Below are positions 1 through 8,657 of a DNA stretch of 64,000 nucleotides, in pieces. Source of the DNA: Taklimakanibacter sp050251035. GTDB taxonomy: Bacteria > Pseudomonadota > Alphaproteobacteria > Rhizobiales > Aestuariivirgaceae. Position 1 is the first letter of the stretch. The number at the start of each line of letters is the position of its first letter. The translations under genes and the position numbers were made by a program. Location: assembly GCA_050251035.1 (NCBI GenBank), contig JBFWNN010000009.1, positions 44,386-108,385 of the forward strand, given 5' to 3'. The notes beneath the pieces are model-generated. The model was not told the DNA's origin. It saw only the letters and a program-made list of their open reading frames with translations, and did not search any database.

Positions 1-405
1 GCGGAGCATGCGCAGGCCGAAGCCGACATTCTCGCCGACGGTCATATGGGGAAAAAGCGCGTAGTTCTGGAATACCGTGTTGACCGGCCGCTCATTGGGC
101 AGGAAGCTCGAGATATCGCTGCCGTCCAGGAGGATCGCTCCGTCCGTCGGCATCTCGAAGCCGGCAATCATGCGCAGGAGCGTGGTCTTGCCGCAGCCAG
201 AGGGTCCGAGAAGGGTGAAGAACTCGTTGGGCCTGATATCGAGCGTCACATCGCCGACCGCCTGAAATTCGCCAAACCGCTTCGTGACGCCACGCAGGTT
301 CACCGCGCCGCCGACCGACGCCTGCGTGCGGCGCGGAGCTTCATCCGGCATGTTCCTGACGGGACTGCCGGCGGCCTGCTTCGTGCGGATCGCGGCGCGC
401 GTCAT
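1..405 (-). CDS. ABC transporter ATP-binding protein, polyamine/PotA type (partial, runs off left edge)
   Basis: Only the N-terminal 135 codons lie in the window. Walker A (GPSGCGKTT) is visible, then the Q-loop region (VFQNYALFPHM) and NVGFGL. This order and wording are typical of the PotA/FbpC-like ATPases of iron and polyamine importers. The signature motif and Walker B lie beyond the edge. About 30 residues precede the usual start of the domain. The ATG overlaps the stop of the upstream aminotransferase gene (ATGA), so it is the last visible gene of the leftward decarboxylase-HyuAB operon and probably energises uptake of that pathway's substrate. The family call is firm; the substrate is unknown. 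Confidence 0.9.
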   Translation of the reverse strand, partial: MTRAAIRTKQAAGSPVRNMPDEAPRRTQASVGGAVNLRGVTKRFGEFQAVGDVTLDIRPNEFFTLLGPSGCGKTTLLRMIAGFEMPTDGAILLDGSDISSFLPNERPVNTVFQNYALFPHMTVGENVGFGLRMLR

Positions 406-1766
406 CCGATGAGCTCCGTGACGGCTTCGCGCAGCACGGCAACATGGAGCGCGACATCATCGCCGGTGGTCGCCGGCGACATGAGCGCCATGTTGTGGAA
501 CGGCGTCAGATAGACTCCGCGGTTGAGCAGATAGAGATGCAGATAGTCGTCCAGCGGAATGTCGCCGGCGCGCTGGGAGTCCGTGCCGTTGCGCGGCGCC
601 GGGTCGGCGAAACGGTATTCGGACCGCGCGCCGAGCTGGCTGATGCTCCAGGGCAGGCGAAATTCGCCGATGATCTCCGCCACCGCGGCGGTATAGGCCG
701 ATGCGAGCTCGATCATGCGCACATAGGCTTCGGCGGTCAGCACCGAGTCCAGCGTGGCGCGCGCCGCGGCGAGGGAAAGGGCATTGCCGGCGAGCGTGCC
801 GCCGACACCGCCGGTGTCGACCAGGTCGAGATCGGCGTTGCCCCATATCCGATCGGCGAATTCGGCAGAGAGCCCGTAAGCGCCGATCGGGATGCCGCCA
901 CCGATCGCCTTGCCGATCGTCACGATGTCGGGGACGAGATTCCAGGCCGCAGTGCAGCCGCCCGGGCCGGCTGATATCGTGTGCGTCTCGTCATTGATGA
1001 GCAGCGTGCCCGCCCGGCGCGTGAGCTCGCGCGCGCCGGCCAGATATCCAGGCTCGGGCAGGACGATGCCCATATTGGTGAGGGCCGGCTCCATGAGCAC
1101 GGCCGCCACGTCGCCATGCGCGAGCTGGCGCTCGAGTCCGGCGAGATCATTGTATTCGGCGACCCGGCTGGTCAGCGTGACGTCGACCGCCGGCCCGACA
1201 TTGCCGGGCCGGGCGCGTGGCCCCTCCGCGCCGACGACGATGAAGCTCTCATCGACACTGCCGTGATAGCTGTAGCTGTTCACCAGGATGCGTGGGCGTC
1301 CGGTGACGGCACGTGCGAGGCGCAGCACCCAGCGATTGGCGTCGGTGGCCGTGAGCGAGAAGCTCCAGGTCGAAACGCCGAACCGGTCGCTGAGAAGGCG
1401 CGCCACGACGCCGGCATCCTCGGTTGGCATCATGGTGGTCGCGCCGCCGAGCTCGGCATATCGGCGCTGCACCGCCGCGACCACCGGCTCGGGCGAATGG
1501 CCGGCCATGGCGCCGGTGTCGCCCAGGCAGAAATCGACGAGCTCATGGCCGTCGTGGTCGATGAGACGCGCGCCCCGCGCCCGGTCGAGATAGAGCGGAA
1601 AGGGGCTTGCAGCTTTCGCCATCCACGTCATCGGCACGCCGCCGAGCAGATGGCCGGCGGCCGCGTGCGCCGCGAGCGAGCGCGGATTGCGCACGTGGAA
1701 ACGCCGGCGCTCGTCTTCGAGCCGCTCCGTCAGGCGCTTGCGGTCGATCACGGTCGAGGCCGTCAT
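402..1766 (-). CDS. Class III PLP aminotransferase, glutamate-1-semialdehyde aminomutase-like
   Basis: A 454-residue fold-type I PLP enzyme. The Schiff-base lysine is K286 in TIGKAIGGG, the ring-nitrogen aspartate is D259 in LLINDETHT, and SYHG sits near residue 167. The layout resembles glutamate-1-semialdehyde 2,1-aminomutase and omega-aminotransferases. A hemL housekeeping role is unlikely, because the gene is embedded between hyuB (ATGA overlap upstream) and an ABC ATPase gene (ATGA overlap downstream). It more likely transaminates or isomerises an amino acid released by the HyuAB pair. The exact substrate cannot be read from the sequence. Confidence 0.88.
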   Translation of the reverse strand: MTASTVIDRKRLTERLEDERRRFHVRNPRSLAAHAAAGHLLGGVPMTWMAKAASPFPLYLDRARGARLIDHDGHELVDFCLGDTGAMAGHSPEPVVAAVQRRYAELGGATTMMPTEDAGVVARLLSDRFGVSTWSFSLTATDANRWVLRLARAVTGRPRILVNSYSYHGSVDESFIVVGAEGPRARPGNVGPAVDVTLTSRVAEYNDLAGLERQLAHGDVAAVLMEPALTNMGIVLPEPGYLAGARELTRRAGTLLINDETHTISAGPGGCTAAWNLVPDIVTIGKAIGGGIPIGAYGLSAEFADRIWGNADLDLVDTGGVGGTLAGNALSLAAARATLDSVLTAEAYVRMIELASAYTAAVAEIIGEFRLPWSISQLGARSEYRFADPAPRNGTDSQRAGDIPLDDYLHLYLLNRGVYLTPFHNMALMSPATTGDDVALHVAVLREAVTELIG

Positions 1767-3523
1767 GATGATGTATCTCCTCGCAGTTTGTCGGTGGCGG
1801 CATGGTCGATCTCGCCTGCGGCATCGATCGCCACGCGATAGACATCGCCGGCCCGCTCGGCGCTGATCCAGCCCTCGCGCACGTCATTGGCGACAGCATC
1901 GCGATCGCGGGTTTTGGGCAGGCCGTAGCCGCCGCCGCCACTGGTGCGCGCGATGACCCTTTCGCCGGCCGCAATATGGATGGGCCCGCAGATGTCCAGC
2001 TCGACAAGGGCGCCGGAGCGGTCGCGCTTGAACTGCATCGAGCGGGCGCCCGGATGTCCGCCGCGCGCGCCCTGCATGGGATTGAGCGAGCCGTCATTGG
2101 CGTAGATGGCGTCGATTTCGTCGCCATGGGGACCGTATTCGACGTCGATGCCGGGGGCGCCGCGATGACGTCCGGCCCCTTCGGTGTCGCGCGCGATATG
2201 ACGCCGGTGGATGATGATCGGCTGCTTGAGCTCGTCGATCTCGACGCTGTCGAGCAGCAGCGTGCCGCCGCTGCCGAGATCGTCCATGGTGAGCCAGCCA
2301 TCGGCGGCCGGCCCGCCGGCGCCGCCATTGGTGCCGGTGAAGATCTGGTTGACGAAAGGCTTGCCGGTGCGCGGATCGATGCCCGATATCACGGCCTCAG
2401 CGGGCGACATGCCGGGCCCGACCTCGGCCATTCCGATGCCCTCGCCGATCTCCGCCATGGCCCGCTGAACCACATTGCCGACCCGGTTGGCGAGATTGGT
2501 GGTGGCGACCGAGCAGCTTGCCGGATGACGGGGAATTCCCACGACGCAATTCTCGCGCAAGTGGACCTGAACCCGCCGGAAGCTGCCCTGATTGTGGGGG
2601 ATGGTGTGGTCGATGCTGTTGAAAATGCCGATCAGGGCCGCGGTGCGTGAGGACGCCTCGCTCAGATTGAGGCCTGAAGGGACACAATCGGGGTTGTCGC
2701 GCAGGTCGACCTCTATCATTCCGGACTCGGGCTTGACCGTGACCGTGGCGGTGATCGGCACGCCTTCCGGGACATGCGGGAAGGGATCATGTCGGGTCGA
2801 TGCTATGGCAGTCCCCGCCGGCAAGGAGCGGATCGTCGCTGCCATGCGGGCCTCGCCATAGTCGAGCCAAGCCGAGGAAAACGCCGCGAGCTGGTTCCAG
2901 CCCAGTTCCTTGCCGAGTTGCAGCAAAGCCCGTTCGCCGATGCGAGCGCTTCCCATAATCGCCAGATAGTCACCGCGCCATTGCTCGGGCACGCGGATGC
3001 GCATCTCGCACATGCGCAGGATATCCGCACAGTCGGCATAGTCTTCCTGCACGCGCACGACCGGAAAGATCAGCGCGCCTTCCTCATAGATGTCGCGGGC
3101 GCTCGCCATATAGGTGGTGGGCACCGAGTTGCCGCAATCGGCCTGGTGCGCCTTGGCGAGCACCGTAAAGCGGTGCGTGCCTTCGTCATCGACAACCGGC
3201 ACCAGTATCGAATGATCGGCGGCATGGGTGTTGCCGTGATAGGGCGAATTGTGGAGGAAGGCGTCGCCGGCCGTCATCCGCGGATAGAAGCCGCGCAGCG
3301 CCCGGGCCTGCAGATCCGGTCCGCCCATCACATGGATGGGCGGGCTTTGCCCGGTCATCAGCACGTCGCCATCGGCGGTGAGGATGCAGCATGAGAAATC
3401 GCGCGCCGTGTTGAGCACGCCCGACCGCCCGGAGCGGGCAAGGGTGTTGGACATGCGCCGCACGATGGCCTCGAAGCGATGGCTGACAACGGCGAGCCAG
3501 GCTCCGTCACGGGAAGGAGTCAT
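1763..3523 (-). CDS. hyuB: Hydantoinase B / N-methylhydantoinase beta-type subunit
   Basis: 586 residues of the HyuB/oxoprolinase-B family, which with HyuA performs ATP-dependent opening of cyclic amides (hydantoins, 5-oxoproline) or acts in related carboxylases. Family landmarks include GDAFLHNSPYHGNTHAADHS near the N-terminal third, MRIRVPEQWRGD, and a glycine-rich C-terminus (TSGGGGYG). The open frame extends 21 codons further upstream. The ATG at 3523 is preferred because it lies just past the hyuA stop (3525-3527) and gives the usual N-terminus. The stop overlaps the aminotransferase start (ATGA). Substrate unknown. Confidence 0.9.
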   Translation of the reverse strand: MTPSRDGAWLAVVSHRFEAIVRRMSNTLARSGRSGVLNTARDFSCCILTADGDVLMTGQSPPIHVMGGPDLQARALRGFYPRMTAGDAFLHNSPYHGNTHAADHSILVPVVDDEGTHRFTVLAKAHQADCGNSVPTTYMASARDIYEEGALIFPVVRVQEDYADCADILRMCEMRIRVPEQWRGDYLAIMGSARIGERALLQLGKELGWNQLAAFSSAWLDYGEARMAATIRSLPAGTAIASTRHDPFPHVPEGVPITATVTVKPESGMIEVDLRDNPDCVPSGLNLSEASSRTAALIGIFNSIDHTIPHNQGSFRRVQVHLRENCVVGIPRHPASCSVATTNLANRVGNVVQRAMAEIGEGIGMAEVGPGMSPAEAVISGIDPRTGKPFVNQIFTGTNGGAGGPAADGWLTMDDLGSGGTLLLDSVEIDELKQPIIIHRRHIARDTEGAGRHRGAPGIDVEYGPHGDEIDAIYANDGSLNPMQGARGGHPGARSMQFKRDRSGALVELDICGPIHIAAGERVIARTSGGGGYGLPKTRDRDAVANDVREGWISAERAGDVYRVAIDAAGEIDHAATDKLRGDTSS

Positions 3524-3524
3524 C

Positions 3525-5630
3525 TCAGGCGGCCTCGCGTTCTGCTTGGGCAGGGCGGATCGGCCGAACGAGAAGCGAGCCGGCACGGCCCAGCTCCACC
3601 GTGCTTGCGTCGGCGATCACGATGGTGGTGAAGGGCGATTCGATCAGCACCGGCCCGGTGACCGTCTCGCCCGACAACAGACTTGCCAAGGGACGGACCG
3701 GGACGTCGACAAGCCCGGCATCGCGAACGAAGGCGCGCCGGCTGGATATCGCCGCAGGTTCCGGCGCGCGGGTTTTCAACAGGCGTTTCCGCGGCAGGGC
3801 TATGCGGGCGCGGGCGCCCCAGCTCACGATCTCGACCGGAGAGGCATCGTCCGAAATACCCAATATGTCGCGATGGGTGGCGTGGAAATCCTGAGTGAAG
3901 CGCGCGACGTCCGCGTCGGTCTCAAAGGCCTTCTTCCGCAAGGGGACCTCGAGCTCCCAGATCTGCTGGGGATAGCGCGCTTCGGCGAAGAGAGAGATGG
4001 CGACGTCGGCCTGCGGCGCACCGACCCGTGCCGCAAAGTCGGTGCATTGCGCCTCAAGGCGGGTGAGGGCCGCATTGACGCGCCCAGTGTCGAAGGCACT
4101 GGTGACGGCGGGCGCCGTCGTGCCAAAGACGGCTGTCAGATCCGACATGAGCGCGCCACTCGCCGCGAGCGCCGCACCCATGGCGGGAATGATCAGGCGT
4201 TCGCTGCCGAGGCGGCGCGCGACCGCCGCGGCGTTGAGTCCGGCAGCGCCGCCGCCGCCGACCAGCACGGCGCGCGCCGGATCGATGCCCTGCTGGACCG
4301 TGATCTCCTCGATGGCATGCACCATCTGCTCGGTCGTCAGGTCGAGCACGGCGTGCGCTGCGGCAACGACATCGCAGCCGAGAGGTTGCGCTATGTTCAG
4401 CGTGACGGCCCGCCGCGCTGCCTCGACATCGAGCACCATCGTGCCGTTGGCGAAATTCGCCGGATCGAGATAGCCGAGCACCAGGGCGGCGTCGGTCACC
4501 GTCGCGGCGATTCCCCCGCGGCCATAACATGCGGGGCCCGGATCGGCGCCCGCGCTTTGCGGACCGACATGCAGGAGGCCGCCGACATCGACCCAGGCGA
4601 TGCTGCCGCCGCCCGCGCCGACGCTCTTGACGTCGATCGACGGCAAGCCGGTCATATGGCCGGTACCTTCCGCGCCGACCCATGCCGAGCGGGTCGAGGG
4701 GATTTCCTGGCGCCGCACCAGCGTGACGTCATAGGTGGTCCCACCGGCATCCGCCACGATGACCGCATCGGTCCGGGTCTCGGCCTCGGCATAGGCCTTG
4801 CCGGCGACGGGCGCCATCGAGGGACCGGAATTGATCGTCACGATGGGCGCAGCGGCAGCGTCCTTGGCATCGACCACACCGCCCATGGATGTGACCATGA
4901 GGATGCGGCCGGCGAGGCCGGCGCCTTGCAGTCGTGCGGTAAGCTCATCGATGTAGCGCGACATCAAGGGCTTGAGCGAGGCATCGATGCTGACCGATGA
5001 TGCCCGGCGATATTCGCGCAAGGATGGGTTGAGACGGTGCGACAGCGTGAAGGGCACGCCCGGCAGGCGCCGCTCAAGCGCATCGGCGACCTGCACTTCA
5101 TGCGCCGGATTGATCGTGGCCCAGAGCAGGCACACGGCGACAGCCTCGACCTTCGCGGACAGCAGCCGGTCGCACAGCGCGTCGAGCGCTTCGGTATCGA
5201 GCGCGCGCAGCACTTCGCCCGTTGCGGTGATGCGCTCGGCGACTTCGAAGGTGAGGCTGCGCGGGATATAGGGGGCGGGGAAGGGAACCGTGAAGTCGAA
5301 CGGATTGCGACGTCCGCCTTCGCGCAGGAGCAGAATGTCGGGATGGCCCTCGGTCGTGAGGAAGGCGGTGCGCGCCGTCTGCCCCGTCAGCACGGCATTG
5401 AGTCCCCGGGTGGTCGCGTGGCTGAAGGTCTCAACGCGGCCGAGGAATTGCGCAAGCGGCGTGGCGTCCGCCCTGGCCGCCATCTCCAGGACGTCCAATA
5501 TGCCCTGCACCGGGTCGTGCGGCACGGTCGGCGACTTGAACAGGCGCAACTCGCCATCCGCTTCGATGACGAGATCGGTGAAGGTTCCGCCGATATCAAC
5601 CGCCAGGCGCAGGGACCGATCAGAAGCCAT
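3525..5630 (-). CDS. hyuA: Hydantoinase A / ATP-binding N-methylhydantoinase or oxoprolinase-type subunit
   Basis: 701 residues of the HyuA family (ASKHA ATPase fold). The phosphate-binding motif DIGGTFTD is at residues 12-19. Further family blocks are SHATTRGLNAVL, the DAGGTTYDV loop, SVGAGGGSIAW and GADPGPACYG. It should bind ATP and work as a complex with the HyuB encoded just downstream. The frame is open a further 26 codons upstream, but the ATG at 5630 places the nucleotide motif correctly and follows AAGGTG. It overlaps the decarboxylase stop by 11 bp, so coupled translation is likely. Confidence 0.92.
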   Translation of the reverse strand: MASDRSLRLAVDIGGTFTDLVIEADGELRLFKSPTVPHDPVQGILDVLEMAARADATPLAQFLGRVETFSHATTRGLNAVLTGQTARTAFLTTEGHPDILLLREGGRRNPFDFTVPFPAPYIPRSLTFEVAERITATGEVLRALDTEALDALCDRLLSAKVEAVAVCLLWATINPAHEVQVADALERRLPGVPFTLSHRLNPSLREYRRASSVSIDASLKPLMSRYIDELTARLQGAGLAGRILMVTSMGGVVDAKDAAAAPIVTINSGPSMAPVAGKAYAEAETRTDAVIVADAGGTTYDVTLVRRQEIPSTRSAWVGAEGTGHMTGLPSIDVKSVGAGGGSIAWVDVGGLLHVGPQSAGADPGPACYGRGGIAATVTDAALVLGYLDPANFANGTMVLDVEAARRAVTLNIAQPLGCDVVAAAHAVLDLTTEQMVHAIEEITVQQGIDPARAVLVGGGGAAGLNAAAVARRLGSERLIIPAMGAALAASGALMSDLTAVFGTTAPAVTSAFDTGRVNAALTRLEAQCTDFAARVGAPQADVAISLFAEARYPQQIWELEVPLRKKAFETDADVARFTQDFHATHRDILGISDDASPVEIVSWGARARIALPRKRLLKTRAPEPAAISSRRAFVRDAGLVDVPVRPLASLLSGETVTGPVLIESPFTTIVIADASTVELGRAGSLLVRPIRPAQAEREAA

Positions 5631-6867
5631 AAGGAGACACCTTGCCGCTCGTCTCCCGAGCCGCGCCAAGAGACGGAGCGAGCGCCATGGCGTCGCGCAA
5701 ATGCGCAAGGAGAGGCGCGATCTTGCCGTGATTGTGCGGCATCGGGACGAACACCATGCCGACAGGCGCCGGCACGGTGCGAGCCGCGAACATCCACCCT
5801 TTGCGGCGCAGCTCTTCCGCGACCGGCCGCAAGTCGTGGGTTTCAGAATGAAGGAGCGTCATGTTGATGCGGGAGCCCGGATAGACCTGAAGACCCGGAA
5901 CGCCCTGGACGCCGGACACCAACTCGTCGCGCATCGCCATGGACGCATGCGACACGGCGGCATAGCCATTCTCGCCCAGGAGCTTGACCATGGCCCAGGC
6001 GCCGGCAATGGGACCGACCCCCCGCGTTCCCGACATCGTGCCGTTCGGCGGGCAGATCTGCTTTGCCGCGGCGAGCAGCGATGCATCGCGGAAGATCAGC
6101 GAGCCAGCGGGCGGCGGCGCCATGCCGTTCTTGTGCAGATCGGCGCTGATCGAGCGGACGCCCGGCACCCGGAAGTCCCAAAGCGGGATCGAGCGGTCAT
6201 ATCCCGAGCGCTCGAGGAAGGGCAGGATGTAGCCGCCGAAAGCGCCATCGACGTGCAGATAGAGGCCATGCCGCTCGGCGATCGCGCCGATCTCTGCAAT
6301 CGGATCGACACTGCCGAAGGCCCAGGTGCCGGCCGTGGCGATGATGGCGATGGTATCGGGCCGGATGGCCGCCTCGATCGCCGCCGGATCGACCTGATCG
6401 AGACGCCCTCGCGGCGCCGCCACGATGATCGCATCGAGATCGAACATGCGGCACAGCTTGGGAAGCGAATAGTGCCCATTGTCCGGGAAGACGACGCTGC
6501 CGCCTTTGCGTCCGGCGAGCTGCCGAGCGGTGAGGATGGCGCACATGTTGGATTCGGAGCCGCCGGCGGTGATCAGGCCGGCAGGCGCCGCGGCGCCGAG
6601 GATCCGGCCCATCCAGCCGATGATCTCGGCTTCCATTTCGCGTGCGCCGCCTCCGGTGATCCAGGTCTCGCCGTGAATAAAGCGGCGGTAGCAGTCGACG
6701 GCCAACTCGCGAACCCGATCGCCCCAGGGCGTGAGGGGCGTGGCGATGAGATGCGGACCCTCATCGAAAAGGTTGTTCGGCATCTCGGCAAAGCGGGAGA
6801 CGACCTCGAGGCGGTCGAGCTCACGCTCGAAGTCGGCCAGTCCGATGCCGCTGGGAAACGCCGTCAT
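5620..6867 (-). CDS. Group II PLP-dependent decarboxylase (glutamate/tyrosine decarboxylase or S1P-lyase-like)
   Basis: 415 residues. The PLP lysine is K246 in SADLHKNG, the pyridinium-binding aspartate is D207 in HVDGAFGG, H132 in NGHYS is placed to stack on PLP, and TAGGSESN (100-107) is the phosphate-side loop. The sequence resembles archaeal MfnA and bacterial sphingosine-phosphate-lyase-like decarboxylases. It should decarboxylate an amino acid or cleave an amino-alcohol phosphate. It is the first gene of the leftward operon. The ATG at 6867 has GGGAGGG five bases upstream; a more distal ATG at 6909 has no such site. Confidence 0.87.
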   Translation of the reverse strand: MTAFPSGIGLADFERELDRLEVVSRFAEMPNNLFDEGPHLIATPLTPWGDRVRELAVDCYRRFIHGETWITGGGAREMEAEIIGWMGRILGAAAPAGLITAGGSESNMCAILTARQLAGRKGGSVVFPDNGHYSLPKLCRMFDLDAIIVAAPRGRLDQVDPAAIEAAIRPDTIAIIATAGTWAFGSVDPIAEIGAIAERHGLYLHVDGAFGGYILPFLERSGYDRSIPLWDFRVPGVRSISADLHKNGMAPPPAGSLIFRDASLLAAAKQICPPNGTMSGTRGVGPIAGAWAMVKLLGENGYAAVSHASMAMRDELVSGVQGVPGLQVYPGSRINMTLLHSETHDLRPVAEELRRKGWMFAARTVPAPVGMVFVPMPHNHGKIAPLLAHLRDAMALAPSLGAARETSGKVSPYGF

Positions 6868-6918
6868 AGTCCCTCCCGATACGCAAGTTGAGTGAACGAT
6901 CTTTTCCATCGTGAAAAT

Positions 6919-6946
6919 CTAATATAACAACTGTTTCGATTGTCAA
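6919..6946 (-). promoter_or_regulatory. Candidate sigma70 promoter for the decarboxylase-HyuAB operon
   Basis: On the minus strand a perfect TTGACA (6946-6941) is followed after 16 bases by TATTAG (6924-6919), about 50 bases before the decarboxylase ATG. The segment is AT-rich against a GC-rich background. It lies between the divergent operon and the Lrp-type regulator, where such a regulator would be expected to bind. No start site is known. Confidence 0.45.
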
Positions 6947-7041
6947 TACGATAGAATCTAAAGAAACGACATGCGAAACTTGACGCAAAGCGGTTGCCGC
7001 CTATGATTCCGCGCTTGAGCGATGCCCGAATTGGAGAGACT

Positions 7042-7524
7042 GTGGCTGGCGAGGATACCGGCGGGACACCGGCACAGATCCCGATCGACGACATCGACAA
7101 GGCGATCATTCGGCTCCTGCAGGTGGATGGCAGAATGGCCTATGCGCAGCTCGGACCTAAGGTCGGGCTGTCGAGCGCGGCAGCGCGGCAGCGGGTGCAG
7201 AGGCTGATCGAAAACGGCGTCATCGAGATCGTCGCCGTCTCACAGCCGCTCAAGCTCGGCTTCAACGTCGAGGCGATGGTGGGGATAAGGGTCAATGGCG
7301 ATGTGCGCGCCATCGCCGCCGCCCTCGCCGAGATTGAAGAGATCGTCTATGTCGTGGTGGCGTCAGGGCAGTTCGACCTTGTCGTCGAAGTGGTGTGCCG
7401 AGACGCCCGGCAGCTGTTGGCGATCGTGAACGACGCCATCCGCACCATGCCCGGCGTGACCTCGACCGAAACCTTGACTTATCTCTATATCGAGAAGGTC
7501 AAATATTCCTGGGGTACGGGATAA
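7042..7524 (+). CDS. Lrp/AsnC family transcriptional regulator
   Basis: About 160 residues: an N-terminal winged HTH (DDIDKAIIRLLQVDGR, then LGPKVGLSSAAARQRVQRL) and a C-terminal RAM effector domain (GQFDLVVEVVCRD, then TETLTYLYIEKVKY). Proteins of this family sense amino acids or related metabolites. The GTG at 7042 is preferred because GGAGA lies five bases upstream; in-frame ATG 7003 and TTG 6994 lack such a site. It is divergent from the decarboxylase-HyuAB operon, so local control of that operon is the simplest reading. Confidence 0.9.
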   Translation: MAGEDTGGTPAQIPIDDIDKAIIRLLQVDGRMAYAQLGPKVGLSSAAARQRVQRLIENGVIEIVAVSQPLKLGFNVEAMVGIRVNGDVRAIAAALAEIEEIVYVVVASGQFDLVVEVVCRDARQLLAIVNDAIRTMPGVTSTETLTYLYIEKVKYSWGTG

Positions 7525-7536
7525 GTCTTGGCGGAT

Positions 7537-8655
7537 TCACGCCGCGAAACGATAGGGCGCGATGTCGGCGAGCATCAGCCCTTCCTGCTCGATGTAAGCG
7601 GGCACAGGCCTTTCCCGGATGAGGGCGGCGGCGAGCTCGCCCAGGGCCGGGGAGGACTGGATGCCGTAGCCGCCCTGGCCGATCAGCCAGAAGAAGCCGT
7701 CCGCCCGGCGGTCGAAGCCGCAGACGGGGCTGCCGTCCGGTGCGAAGGACCTGAGGCCGCCCCAGCTTCCGGCCAGATGGGTGACCTCGATGTCGACCGC
7801 GTCCTGGAACCGGGCGATGCCTTCGGCCAAGGCCATGTCGTCGGCATAGGCGTCGTGCGGATCGACCGGCTCGGCCTCGGCGGGCGAGACCAGGAGCCTG
7901 CCGCCCGAGGGCTTGGCATACCAGGTATCGCCGACATCGCCGACGAAGGACCAGGCCATCACATCCATGTCGGCCGCGACCGGCACGACCGCCATGCTGC
8001 GGCGCTTCGGCTGCAGGCCGACCGGCGTGAGGCCCGCCTTGCGGGCGACGACATCGCCCCAGGCACCGGCGGCATTGACGAGAATGGGGCCCGCAAAGTC
8101 GCCCTGCGGCGTCGCGACCGTCCACGCGCCGTCCCGGCGGCCGATCTCCCGGGCTTCGGCCCGGCAGACGATCTCGCCGCCCTGCGCCTTGATCAGCCGC
8201 AGGAAGCCCTGATGCAGGAGGTCGACATCGATATCGGCGGTCGTCGCGTCGAGCAAAGCCTCCTTGACATAGGCCGGGCGCAGCGGCGGGAACCGGCGGC
8301 ACGCCTCGGCCACGGAGATCGGGCTGAAGTCGACACCGGTCGCGAGCAGCGCCTCGGCCTCGCGCTCCTGATGCTCGGGGATCACGAAGACGGTATGGCG
8401 CGGCGCGACCAGAGGCGATGCGGCAAAGCCCGGCGGCGGCGTCTCGAAGAAGCCGCGGCTGGCGCGGGTCAGGCTGCGAATGGCGGGCGGGCCGTAATTC
8501 GGCTCATAGGTCGCCGCCGATCGGCCGGTCGAATGGTAGCCGGGACGGTCCTCCATCTCGAGCACCACGATCTTCCGGTCGCGGGCGAGATGAGCCGCGA
8601 CCGAGGCCCCGGCGATGCCTGCGCCGATGACGATGATGTCCGCCGTCCGCGTCAA
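7537..8655 (-). CDS. FAD-dependent oxidoreductase, DAO family (glycine oxidase / D-amino-acid dehydrogenase-like)
   Basis: About 372 residues with the FAD Rossmann motif GAGIAG at 11-16, an STGRSAA segment after the first beta-alpha-beta unit, VNAAGAW in the middle and a C-terminal GQGGYGIQSSPALG that contacts FAD. It should oxidise a primary or secondary amino acid. The start is probably the TTG at 8655, two bases after the stop of the upstream dipeptidase gene, with GGGGCG before it; the frame has no ATG near the FAD motif. Coupling with a membrane-dipeptidase homologue suggests amino-acid or peptide salvage. Confidence 0.87.
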   Translation of the reverse strand: MTRTADIIVIGAGIAGASVAAHLARDRKIVVLEMEDRPGYHSTGRSAATYEPNYGPPAIRSLTRASRGFFETPPPGFAASPLVAPRHTVFVIPEHQEREAEALLATGVDFSPISVAEACRRFPPLRPAYVKEALLDATTADIDVDLLHQGFLRLIKAQGGEIVCRAEAREIGRRDGAWTVATPQGDFAGPILVNAAGAWGDVVARKAGLTPVGLQPKRRSMAVVPVAADMDVMAWSFVGDVGDTWYAKPSGGRLLVSPAEAEPVDPHDAYADDMALAEGIARFQDAVDIEVTHLAGSWGGLRSFAPDGSPVCGFDRRADGFFWLIGQGGYGIQSSPALGELAAALIRERPVPAYIEQEGLMLADIAPYRFAA

Positions 8656-8657
8656 TG

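Noticed and set aside
402..1766. Housekeeping glutamate-1-semialdehyde aminomutase (hemL)
   Set aside because: An alphaproteobacterium makes 5-aminolevulinate by the HemA (ALA synthase) route, and the gene is locked into a hydantoinase operon. Only family-level similarity is claimed.
3336..5000. 554-codon plus-strand ORF opposite the first hyuA/hyuB pair
   Set aside because: Shadow frame produced by strong GC3 bias; no domain resemblance.
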